This document shows positions 7,501 to 14,450 of a DNA stretch of 19,850 bases, in pieces; the first letter of the stretch is position 1, and the number at the start of each line of letters is the position of its first letter. Below the pieces are notes generated by a model that made no database searches, was not told where the DNA came from, and saw only the letters and a list, made by a program, of their open reading frames with translations. Origin of the DNA: Pseudomonadota bacterium (GTDB taxonomy: Bacteria > Pseudomonadota > Alphaproteobacteria > Rhizobiales > Hyphomicrobiaceae). The stretch lies in contig JAEYPL010000046.1 in assembly GCA_023410905.1 (NCBI GenBank), positions 1 through 19,850 of the forward strand, given 5' to 3'. A program made the position numbers and the translations under genes.

Positions 7501-8061
7501 CGGACCATGCGACGCGGCGCCATCTCGCGCCCGCCTATCCGGCCCCCCAACCCGCTTCTTCTGCTCGCGCGACGTCTATTGCGTCGCTGATTCGAGACGT
7601 GAGTGACAGTCCATCGAGCGCCGCCGATTTGACCGCGTGCCGTCGCAATTGAGGGGCTTCATGAAGCCTCTTCAGGAGCGCGGCTGACCACTCTTTCGCG
7701 GGATCGTGCGGAGACCTCGATCGAGTGAGACGCAGCCTTGAGGAACGAGCGGCGGTTCCGGTGCTGCATTCATAGTCTCGCGTTGCAGCAGATCGGGCCG
7801 TCGCCAACAAATTCGGTTCTCTCGCCGATACCCGGACCGGGGCGTCGGCGGAGTAGGCCGGTGCGATCCCACATCCCGCTCGTTGGGATCGCGCATCGGC
7901 GCTTGGCCGCTGTTGGTGAGTGCGTACCAGCCTGCAGAGCGTACGCCGATCGCCAATGGACCATAGCCCGAAGGAACTGTCCGGCGCCGCATCGCCACAC
8001 ACCTCCCTCCCCACTGCGGCGTCGGACGGTTTCTTCAGGCTTCCTTCCGAAAGCCCGCCGA
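7501..8061. other. Gene-poor interval between convergent genes
   Basis: This 561-base stretch contains no ORF that looks like a protein. Open frames on both strands are Arg/Ser/Pro-rich with no recognisable motif, and the longer ones only run on as shadows of ctaA. I saw no tRNA-like cloverleaf and no tandem repeats. The only clear structure is the hairpin at 7651-7672. A degraded gene or a small RNA cannot be excluded by eye. Confidence 0.5.
7651..7672. terminator. Palindromic hairpin between convergent genes
   Basis: The core GGCTTCATGAAGCC (7655-7668) is a perfect 14-base palindrome. With G-T wobbles the stem extends to 7651 and 7672, giving nine pairs around a four-base loop. There is no T tract on either side, so a terminator is only one reading. 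Its place between convergent genes would suit a bidirectional terminator. Confidence 0.3.
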
Positions 8062-9123
8062 TCAACCGACCGTGCCGCGCCGCGTGGCGAGGAAAAGGTG
8101 CCAGACCGCGATGCCAGTCACGACTGCCGCCACGCCTTGATGCGCAAGGCCGAGGTTCAGCGGCACATGGGCAAGCAGCGTCCAAATGCCGAGTCCGGCC
8201 TGAGCCAGTACGCCGCCCGCAAGCGCGAATGCCGACGGCGTGAGGCGGCCGTCATCCGCGTTAACGAGCGATGCCGCCTGCCAGAGCGACGCGACGACGA
8301 TGGCATAGGCGACCATGCGGTGATTGAACTGCACCATCGTCGCGTTCTCGAACGGATTGAGGTACCAGGGCGACATCACCCAGAGTCCGTCCGGAATGAG
8401 CTGCCCGTCCATGAGCGGCCAGGTGTTGTGCGTCAGCCCCGCTTTCATGCCCGCGACGAGCGCGCCGAGCACCACCTGCAGGAAAATCAGCGACAGCAGA
8501 ACGCCCGCAGCCCGTCGATGACGCTGTGCGGCCGGACGTGCGACGCGCATCTCGGAACGCGGCAAGAGCGACCATGCGGCCCACAGCAGAAGGGCGAAGA
8601 TCAGAAACGCGACGGTGAGATGCAGCGCGAGGCGATAGTGGCTGACGTCGACGCGATCAACGAGGCCGGAGCTCACCATGTACCAGCCGATGGCACCCTG
8701 AAGTCCGCCGAGGGCAAAGAGACCCGCGAGCTTCCAGGACATGCCTGCGGGAATGCGCCGCCGGATCGCGAAATAGACGAAGGGGATGGCGAACGCGAAG
8801 CCGACCATGCGGGCGAGAAAGCGGTGCGCCCATTCCCACCAGAAGATGAACTGGAAGGCTTCGAGGCTCATGCCTTTGTTGACGAGCTTGTACTCGGGGA
8901 TCTGCCGGTATTTCTGGAGGGCGTCCTGCCAGTCGGCGTGGGTGAGCGGCGGGATGATGCCCATGATCGGCCGCCACTCAGTGATCGAGAGGCCCGAGTC
9001 GGTGAGCCGCGTGGCGCCACCAACGACGATCAGCGCGAAGACGAGCGCAGCGACACCATAGAGCCACCAGCGCACGGCGCGCAGGGAGTCATCGGCGAGC
9101 TGGTGTCCAGATCCGTCCGGCAC
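8062..9123 (-). CDS. ctaA: Heme A synthase (CtaA/COX15)
   Basis: An integral membrane enzyme that oxidises the C8 methyl of heme O to the formyl of heme A for aa3-type cytochrome oxidases. With the start used here it has 353 residues and about eight hydrophobic helices in two similar halves. Conserved signatures are VVGGATRLTDSGLSITEW, EWAHR (His 100), LALHL (His 168), FNHR (His 268) and LAHQG (His 328), the four heme-ligand histidines, plus the LTHNTWPLMDG segment after helix 5. The frame opens at a TTG at 9171, but a GTG at 9123 with AGGA seven bases upstream is the better-supported start; the extra 16 residues carry no signature. ctaB, ctaG or oxidase subunits are not in the window. It is the last gene of the minus-strand run, 137 bases after its neighbour. 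Confidence 0.95.
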   Translation of the reverse strand: MPDGSGHQLADDSLRAVRWWLYGVAALVFALIVVGGATRLTDSGLSITEWRPIMGIIPPLTHADWQDALQKYRQIPEYKLVNKGMSLEAFQFIFWWEWAHRFLARMVGFAFAIPFVYFAIRRRIPAGMSWKLAGLFALGGLQGAIGWYMVSSGLVDRVDVSHYRLALHLTVAFLIFALLLWAAWSLLPRSEMRVARPAAQRHRRAAGVLLSLIFLQVVLGALVAGMKAGLTHNTWPLMDGQLIPDGLWVMSPWYLNPFENATMVQFNHRMVAYAIVVASLWQAASLVNADDGRLTPSAFALAGGVLAQAGLGIWTLLAHVPLNLGLAHQGVAAVVTGIAVWHLFLATRRGTVG

Positions 9124-9260
9124 GGTGAGATCCTGAGTTGAGGCGGCGCGGCTTACGTCCTGCTTACACAATTCGGGCGACGCGTTCGATCATCGCGAGC
9201 GCGGCGAAGCGTCGTGCGGCGGATCGTCCAGCACCAAAGATTGCGCGGATCGGGGGCCGA

Positions 9261-10334
9261 TCAGAGGATGACGAACAGGACGCCGGCAACGGCGAGCGCT
9301 GCCGCCAGACCCGCGAGAAAGGCCGGAACTGTGCTCGGCGGAGCGGCAACCGCCGGTCCGCGTCGAACGGAGCGCTCCGCGCGCGCCCGCTGAATGATCA
9401 TCGGCGATTGCTGCGGCAGATCGGCCGCCGCGGGTTCGTCAGTGCGTTCGCGTGTCGCCGGGGCGGCCAGACGTGGTGGCTCGCGGTGCGTGTCCTTGAA
9501 CGGCGGCGGGAACGGGGGCGGTGCTTCTTCTCGGACTTCGCTTTCTCTGACTTCCTTGGCCTCCCTTGCCTCGGGCGGTGGGGCGGCCGGGGGGGGCGCC
9601 AGCAGCTCGACGACCGATCGTGGGGCCTCGACAGGCGCTGCCGGGGCGGCCTCCGCGATCTCCGCAACCGCCTCGGGCGCCTTGTACGAGGGCGGGAAGC
9701 TGTTGAGCTGATCGAGCAGGGACTGCTGGCGCCGGATCAGATCGACGAGACGGATGTCAGTCGCGGACTGATCGGCGAGCAGGAGCGGCGCGTTTTCATC
9801 GGGCGCCGAGTCGTTGTCGGGAAGCGGATCGAGCGGCACCTGCTCGGGCGGTTCTGAGAACGGCACCCCATGGGGCGCGGGCAGAACCTCTCCAGCGAGG
9901 AGGAGCGGCGGCGTCGGCGGTTCGAGCGCAACCAATGATACGGGCAATGTCGCCGGCTCGATGTGGTCGCCGCGCGCCGACTCCGAAGATGGCGCCTCAG
10001 TCAATGCGGGGATCGACACGAGAGGGCGGGCGCCGGCCGTTGTCTCGACCAGCGAGTCGTCGGGCGTGTCGGGGGTCTGTCGGCGCCCGAGTGCGAGAAT
10101 GGTCGCGAGCGACACCGGCTGGAATTCGGCATCGCTCTTTTCGAGATTGCCGTCGTCGCTTGCAATAAGTGCCGTCGCGGGAGCCGAAAGGCGCTGCGAG
10201 AGTTCGCGAAGGCGCCGCGCCGCGATGTCTTCGGCGAGCGACATGTCACCGTCGACGGCGCGCGCAAGCACGAGTGAGCCCTCGGTCATGGGGGGCGCTG
10301 AAGTCTCGTGCATAGGGCGCTGTCTTGTGCTCAT
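9261..10334 (-). CDS. Proline-rich protein with C-terminal membrane anchor, unknown function
   Basis: A 357-residue protein I do not recognise. The N-terminal 80 residues are mixed and possibly helical (LAEDIAARRLRELSQRL). Residues about 90-330 are low-complexity and rich in Pro, Ala and Glu, with stretches such as APPPAAPPPEAREAKEVRE and EEAPPPFPPPF, and are probably disordered. A short helical island, IRLVDLIRRQQSLLDQLNSF, lies near residue 195-215. The last 22 residues (VPAFLAGLAAALAVAGVLF and on) form one hydrophobic helix preceded by Arg-rich residues, so it looks tail-anchored in the inner membrane with the bulk in the cytoplasm. ATG 10334 is used; a TTG one codon upstream and ATGs at 10313 and 10289 are alternatives, and none has a strong ribosome binding site. 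It lies about 100 bases downstream of the coiled-coil gene and may share its transcript. Confidence 0.7.
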   Translation of the reverse strand: MSTRQRPMHETSAPPMTEGSLVLARAVDGDMSLAEDIAARRLRELSQRLSAPATALIASDDGNLEKSDAEFQPVSLATILALGRRQTPDTPDDSLVETTAGARPLVSIPALTEAPSSESARGDHIEPATLPVSLVALEPPTPPLLLAGEVLPAPHGVPFSEPPEQVPLDPLPDNDSAPDENAPLLLADQSATDIRLVDLIRRQQSLLDQLNSFPPSYKAPEAVAEIAEAAPAAPVEAPRSVVELLAPPPAAPPPEAREAKEVRESEVREEAPPPFPPPFKDTHREPPRLAAPATRERTDEPAAADLPQQSPMIIQRARAERSVRRGPAVAAPPSTVPAFLAGLAAALAVAGVLFVIL

Positions 10335-10436
10335 CAAGTCGATCTGAGGCGGCGTTGCCGCGCTGGTTGTGCTACTTGCGCCTTATCGTCCGAGTATTCT
10401 GCGGCAATTGTAAGCCCGCGCGCCGGAAGGTAGATC

Positions 10437-11801
10437 TCAAGCCTTCGACAAGTTCGAGATGCGGTCGAGCAGGCGCGACTTTATACGTGGTGACCGGCGG
10501 TCCTGCGCGGCCTCAGCGGAGTCTGAGCCGTTCGTGGCACCATTCTCCAGCTTGGCGGGTGCCGGTGACGGGGTTTCCGACGTTGCTTTGGCTTCTGGCT
10601 CGTCGCTCGTCGCGCCGGCTTTCTCATCTTCTTCGGCATCGCGCCGGGACTGGGCCACGCGCTCCGCGAGCGTCAGCCGCGGAACGGCACGGCGCTCGCG
10701 CGGGGCCGACGCCGCAGAAGTGGTGTCCGAGAGCGGGAGCGTTCCGCCGCCGAGACGTCCGACGGCCGCGGCGTGATCCGCGGCCTGACGCGTGAGCTGC
10801 TCCTGGAGGGCGGCGATTTCGCTCTTGAGCGCCTTGATCGTGTTTTCCTGACCGGCAGACTTCTCCTCGAGCGCGCCGAGCGTGGCCTTCAGCGCGATAC
10901 GACTTTCGCCGCCGCCGGCGAAGCCGGCTTTGTCCTGGACCGCGACTGCTGCCTTGAGACGCTGGATTTCCTGCTCCTGGCTCGCGGCAAGTGCGCGTGC
11001 CTCGCGCAGCTTTTTCTCGCTTTCGTCTGCTGCTTTGCCTGCCGCAGCATCGGGGCGCATCGCGGTTGGCTTGCTGCTGCTGGCCGCGCGAGGTGCCGCA
11101 TCGGCCGTCTCGGCGATGGCCTTCTGCAGGCGGTCGATCAGTGCGCTCTGCTCGCGAGAGCGGGTGCGAAGCGTGTCGAGCTCGGCGCGCATGGCGACCA
11201 CGGCATCCGAATTGCCGTCCGCGGCGCCTGCACTGGCTCTTGCGCCTGCCGTTTCGAGCGCAGTCTCCAGCCTTTCGACTTCGCGCTTCAATTGCTCGTT
11301 GATCGCGCCGGCTTCCTGAAGCGCGCGCGCCTGCCGTTCCGCGGTGCGCATGAGGCCCGCTATCTCGTCGTCGCGTCCGGAGAGATGCACCTTGGCTTCG
11401 CCGAGGCGCTGCTCGAGACGTGGCAGCCTGTCGGCAACGGTCTGCTCCAGCACGCTGCGAGCGTTGGCGGCGCCTTCGAGCGTGGCCTTGAGCGCCTCGA
11501 CATCGGCTTCGAGGCCGTTGATGCGCGCATCGCGACGGTTGAGCTCGATGAGCTGGCGGGCCGCAGAAAGTTTGACCTCGTTCAGCTCGGTCTGCTGGTG
11601 ATGGATTTTCAGAGCGTATTCGGCGCGCATCCGGTCCTTGTCGGCCTGGATCTCGGCCTCCGTCAGCGGCATCGCCTCACGCAGGCGCTCACTCGTCAGC
11701 CGCACGGCGCGCGCCCAGAAGCCTGGCGCCGCAAGCAGCCACAGGAGGCTCGCGGCGAGAAAGCCGAGCACGGCGAACATCACTGACTGGATCGTGATCA
11801 A
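10437..11801 (-). CDS. N-terminally anchored coiled-coil protein, unknown function
   Basis: A 454-residue protein of a type common in Hyphomicrobiales but without assigned function known to me. Residues about 5-27 (VMFAVLGFLAASLLWLLAAP) form one membrane helix. Residues about 45-335 are Ala/Glu/Arg/Leu/Gln-rich with heptad-like spacing, typical of long coiled coils. A charged, Ser/Thr/Pro-rich disordered stretch follows, ending in the basic helix IKSRLLDRISNLSKA. The arrangement recalls RmuC-like or scaffold proteins, but no nuclease domain is present. The start codon appears to be TTG at 11801: GAGGA lies upstream, and the resulting MITI beginning matches what I recall of related proteins. 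A GTG and an ATG a few codons later (11783, 11780) would cut into the membrane helix. A structural envelope or cell-division role is conjecture. Confidence 0.8.
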   Translation of the reverse strand: MITIQSVMFAVLGFLAASLLWLLAAPGFWARAVRLTSERLREAMPLTEAEIQADKDRMRAEYALKIHHQQTELNEVKLSAARQLIELNRRDARINGLEADVEALKATLEGAANARSVLEQTVADRLPRLEQRLGEAKVHLSGRDDEIAGLMRTAERQARALQEAGAINEQLKREVERLETALETAGARASAGAADGNSDAVVAMRAELDTLRTRSREQSALIDRLQKAIAETADAAPRAASSSKPTAMRPDAAAGKAADESEKKLREARALAASQEQEIQRLKAAVAVQDKAGFAGGGESRIALKATLGALEEKSAGQENTIKALKSEIAALQEQLTRQAADHAAAVGRLGGGTLPLSDTTSAASAPRERRAVPRLTLAERVAQSRRDAEEDEKAGATSDEPEAKATSETPSPAPAKLENGATNGSDSAEAAQDRRSPRIKSRLLDRISNLSKA

Positions 11802-12028
11802 GCCCGCATTCCTCGGCCCCGCACCTCAGGCAAGTCCTGCTGACCCCGGTTGCAATACCGCGCCGTCAGGTCCACCCAAGCGTCCCCCAAAACCGTCCCC
11901 AAGGGCTCCCTCGCCGGGCGGCTCAAACGCCAACGCCGATGCCCGAGGCGGGCACCGGTGCCGCACGGCCCCACCTTTCCGTCCGATGGCCTGCGGCGCG
12001 GCATGGACTGCCGGCACCGCGCGCACCC
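11802..12028 (-). other. Intergenic region between eipA-like and coiled-coil genes
   Basis: No gene is supported in these 227 bases. The clearest element is the stem-loop TGCCCG-AGG-CGGGCA at 11940-11954, about 75 bases downstream of the eipA-like stop on the minus strand. It lacks a T tract, so it is at best a weak terminator or an attenuating structure before the coiled-coil gene. Confidence 0.3.
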
Positions 12029-13012
12029 TCAGAAGGGGTTCCAGGTCGGGCGACGTGTATACTTCAAATAGCCGATATTCGCACCCATGCGAAGGCCAAT
12101 CCCCGAGCGGATCGGGGCCATGACCATGTCGCCGTTCGCCTGGAAGTTGATGCCGACGCCGCCCACGACGTAGGCGGAGCCCTCGACGCCGCCGAAGCGC
12201 TGATACACGTCGTGCGGATCGCGCATCCGGTAGACCAGGATCATGGTCTTGGAGCCATCGCCGCCGGCATCATAGCCGATCGACGGCCCCTGCCAGTACA
12301 CGGGGTGCTGGCCGGCATCACGGGTGTAGAGCGTCCCGCGACCGTATCTCAGGCCTGCCACGAACGCGCCGCCCAGGTCCTCGCCGAGGATGTAGCCGTT
12401 CGGACGCCCCTGCCTGCGGAAGGCATACTCGATGACGCTGCCGAGACCTTGGCTGACGGCGCCGAAGAAGCCGTGACCAGCCCGCGTGATCTCGTGCATC
12501 GAGTACGTGCCGTCGCGGGGATCTTCCTCGTAGTATCCCTGGCCGGGCGGCGGCTGGAGCGGCACGTCGCCACCGCGCGGTGGCGGCGGTGCGTAGCCAT
12601 CGCGATAGGGGGCCGCTTCACGGTAGGGCGGCGGCGCGCTGTAGGCTGGTCCGCTTTCGCGCGGCGCCTGATAGTGCGGCTCGGGCCGTGGCGCGGGCGG
12701 CGGGCTGTAGCTATCGCGCGATCCGCCATAGGACGGCACTTGGCGGCCCGTCTCATAAGGCGGGCGGTAGGGCGGAGGATCGATGTTCTCACGCTCGACG
12801 TATCCGCCGCCAGCCTGTGCGAGACGGAGCTGCGGGAGCGTCGCGCCGGTAAGCGCGGAATCGCGGTCGCCGGGCTGAACCGAATGGACGATCGGCGCCC
12901 CATCCTGGTCGAGCGCCGTGATCTGCGCGTTCGCCGAAGAAATCCCGAATCCGAGAGCGAGGCCGAGCGCGAGTGCGCCTGCCTGAAGTCGCATCGATGT
13001 CATCATGAGCAT
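12029..13012 (-). CDS. EipA-like envelope integrity protein (DUF1134) with long Pro/Tyr-rich linker
   Basis: The C-terminal ~160 residues (about 168-327) match DUF1134/EipA: YSMHEITRAGHGFFGAVSQGLG, continuing to GGVGINFQANGDMVMAPIR, then SGIGLRMGANIGYLKYT and the terminal RPTWNPF. EipA is a periplasmic protein needed for envelope integrity in Brucella abortus. A Sec signal peptide is visible (hydrophobic stretch, cleavage likely after ANA near residue 29). Between signal and domain lie about 90 residues (75-165) dominated by Pro, Tyr, Arg and Gly, with repeats of the type PPPYR, making the 327-residue protein much longer than Brucella EipA (about 200). The linker is probably disordered and may span peptidoglycan or mediate contacts. 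The frame opens at GTG 13030; ATG 13012 is used, with ATGs at 13006, 13003 and 12994 also possible. It diverges from the gene at 13360. Confidence 0.9.
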   Translation of the reverse strand: MLMMTSMRLQAGALALGLALGFGISSANAQITALDQDGAPIVHSVQPGDRDSALTGATLPQLRLAQAGGGYVERENIDPPPYRPPYETGRQVPSYGGSRDSYSPPPAPRPEPHYQAPRESGPAYSAPPPYREAAPYRDGYAPPPPRGGDVPLQPPPGQGYYEEDPRDGTYSMHEITRAGHGFFGAVSQGLGSVIEYAFRRQGRPNGYILGEDLGGAFVAGLRYGRGTLYTRDAGQHPVYWQGPSIGYDAGGDGSKTMILVYRMRDPHDVYQRFGGVEGSAYVVGGVGINFQANGDMVMAPIRSGIGLRMGANIGYLKYTRRPTWNPF

Positions 13013-13064
13013 GGACCGCCCGTCGAGCACGAGTGCTGAAACCCCCTGGTGCAGGGACCGAAGT

Positions 13065-13084
13065 GCATCCGGTTTTGCGGATGC
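13065..13084. repeat. Inverted repeat GCATCCG-N6-CGGATGC
   Basis: Perfect seven-base arms around a six-base loop (GTTTTG). It lies about 53-72 bases upstream of the eipA-like start, so it may fold in that gene's leader or act as an operator. Confidence 0.5.
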
Positions 13085-13104
13085 TCACCAGTCAAACGCA
13101 CTAG

Positions 13105-13124
13105 CGGCCGCGCCACAGCGGCCG
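13105..13124. repeat. Inverted repeat CGGCCGC-N6-GCGGCCG
   Basis: Perfect seven-base arms separated by GCCACA, 20 bases from the neighbouring repeat and of the same overall size (20 bases). A very stable stem if transcribed. Confidence 0.5.
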
Positions 13125-13140
13125 TATGGTGAATAAAGTC

Positions 13141-13150
13141 TTGCCGGCAA
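13141..13150. promoter_or_regulatory. Palindrome TTGCCGGCAA, possible operator
   Basis: A perfect ten-base palindrome near the middle of the divergent region. It presents TTGCCG on both strands, so it could supply -35 hexamers in both directions. No strong -10 is seen at the right distance, so this is conjecture. Confidence 0.3.
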
Positions 13151-13359
13151 AGTGTTACCAAACTGTGGCTTGATCGGTCGCTGCGCCCGAATTTGGCCGC
13201 AACTCCGCAGGTTTCGGTTCAGTTCCGCGCGGGCAGGGCTTGCCGTACGCGGGATCGTTGCGCCTGTGGCGTCTCGGCACTAAACCTGATGCATTCGGAC
13301 CGCACCAAGCGGGTCCAGTGAAAACGAGAAACGCGGGAAGAAACCGGAAGGGGCTCGCA

Positions 13360-14430
13360 ATGGCAAAGAAGTACAAGACGCTCGTTATGGGCGCGTCTTA
13401 CGGATCGCTGCTCGGTACGAAGCTGGCGATGGCGGGGCACGATACCGTGCTCGTCTGCCTGCCGGCAGAAGTCGAGAAGATCAATGCAGAAGGCGCCCTG
13501 GTGAAGATGCCGGTGCGTGGCCGCGAAGGGCTCGTCGAGATCAACAGCCGCAAGCTCCCAGGCAAACTGAGCGCAGCTGGCCCCGCCGACGTGGACCCCA
13601 AGGAATTCGACCTCATCGCGCTCGCCATGCAGGAGCCGCAGTACCGGACGCCGGGCGCTCGTGAGTTGCTGCAACTCGTGGCCAAATCGGGCCGGCCCTG
13701 CATGTCGATCATGAACATGCCGCCGCTCCCCTATCTCGCACGCGTCCCGGGCATCGACGTGAGCAAGCTCCGCCACTGCTTCGCCGACGCGACGGTGTGG
13801 GATGCCTTCGATCCGAAGATGATGACGCTCTGCAGTCCGGACCCGCAGGCGTTCCGTCCCCCCGAGGAGCCCGTCAACGTGCTGCAGGTACGCCTGCCGA
13901 CGAACTTCAAGTCGGCGCGCTTCGAGAATCCGGAACACACGGCGATCCTCCAGCAGATGGAGAAGGACATCGAGGCCGCGCGCTTCGACGTCGGCGGCGA
14001 GAAGATCGAAATTCCCGTCAAGCTCAAGGTGCACGATTCGGTCTTCGTGCCGCTCGCCAAGTGGGCGATGCTGCTCGCGGGCAATTATCGCTGCGTGCAG
14101 AAGGATACGGTGCGGCCGATCAAGGAAGCCGTGCATTCGGATCCGGCGGCGAGCAAGGCGGTCTATGAGTGGGTCGTCGATCTCTGCGTCTCGCTCGGCG
14201 CGGACAAGAAGGATCTCGTGCCCTTCGAGAAGTACGCGGCTGCGGCGCAATCGCTGCTGACGCCGTCGTCTGCAGCACGCGCGCTGGCAGCCGGCGCCCA
14301 GAACATCGAGCGTGTCGACCTGCTCGTGCAGGGCATCGCGGCGGCCAAGGGGCGCTCGAACCCGGAAGTCGACAAGACCGTCGAGATGGTCAACGGCTGG
14401 CTCGAAAAGAATCGCAAGAAGGCATCCTGA
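13360..14430 (+). CDS. Ketopantoate-reductase-like Rossmann protein, substrate unknown
   Basis: A 356-residue cytoplasmic protein. Residues 6-30 (TLVMGASYGSLLGTKLAMAGHD) form the start of a Rossmann fold like ApbA/PanE ketopantoate reductases, and the C-terminal helical half carries FVPLAKWAMLLAGNYR near 229-244. Two features argue against true ketopantoate reductase. The dinucleotide motif reads G11-A-S13-Y-G15, with Ser where the central Gly of GxGxxG is usual. The family's W-x-K-L, whose Lys is catalytic, appears as W235-A-M237-L. The protein is also longer than PanE (about 300) and nearer opine dehydrogenases. ATG 13360 has GGAAGGGG six bases upstream. An M20 hydrolase follows after 20 bases, so the two are probably cotranscribed and act in one pathway. 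Substrate unknown; an oxidoreductase is likely, an amino-acid-derived substrate is a guess. Confidence 0.75.
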   Translation: MAKKYKTLVMGASYGSLLGTKLAMAGHDTVLVCLPAEVEKINAEGALVKMPVRGREGLVEINSRKLPGKLSAAGPADVDPKEFDLIALAMQEPQYRTPGARELLQLVAKSGRPCMSIMNMPPLPYLARVPGIDVSKLRHCFADATVWDAFDPKMMTLCSPDPQAFRPPEEPVNVLQVRLPTNFKSARFENPEHTAILQQMEKDIEAARFDVGGEKIEIPVKLKVHDSVFVPLAKWAMLLAGNYRCVQKDTVRPIKEAVHSDPAASKAVYEWVVDLCVSLGADKKDLVPFEKYAAAAQSLLTPSSAARALAAGAQNIERVDLLVQGIAAAKGRSNPEVDKTVEMVNGWLEKNRKKAS

Positions 14431-14450
14431 AGCAAGAGCGGTAAGCACAC

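Larger units (their letters stand above)
13031..13359. other. Divergent promoter region, eipA-like and Rossmann-protein genes
   Basis: These 329 bases hold no supported gene. They must contain promoters for both flanking genes. Visible elements are three inverted repeats between 13065 and 13150 (listed separately) and an imperfect GGACC/GGTCC stem at 13297-13316 in the leader of the plus-strand gene. GGAAGGGG (13346-13353) is that gene's ribosome binding site. EipA genes are reported as CtrA-linked in Brucella, but I do not see a TTAA-N7-TTAA site here. Confidence 0.5.

Noticed and set aside
7535..8185. 216-residue open frame on the minus strand in the gene-poor interval
   Set aside because: Partly inside ctaA in another frame; Arg/Ser/Ala-rich, no domain and no ribosome binding site.
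7738..9141. 467-residue open frame on the plus strand
   Set aside because: Mostly antisense to ctaA, which has all its heme-ligand histidines; the product is charged, low-complexity and has no recognisable domain.
10773..11786. 337-residue open frame on the plus strand
   Set aside because: Antisense to the coiled-coil gene; composition mirrors the Ala/Glu/Arg codons of the real strand.
11939..13039. 366-residue open frame on the plus strand
   Set aside because: Antisense to the eipA-like gene, whose DUF1134 domain is unmistakable.
13104..13111. NotI-type palindrome GCGGCCGC as a cloning scar
   Set aside because: It is part of a larger perfect inverted repeat in a natural intergenic region with no vector-like sequence around it.
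13360..14430. Calling the gene panE
   Set aside because: The family's catalytic Lys and the central Gly of the dinucleotide motif do not appear to be present.
13219..14448. 409-residue open frame on the minus strand opposite the Rossmann-protein gene
   Set aside because: His/Arg/Leu-rich with no motif; a typical antisense shadow of a GC-rich gene whose plus-strand product has clear family features.
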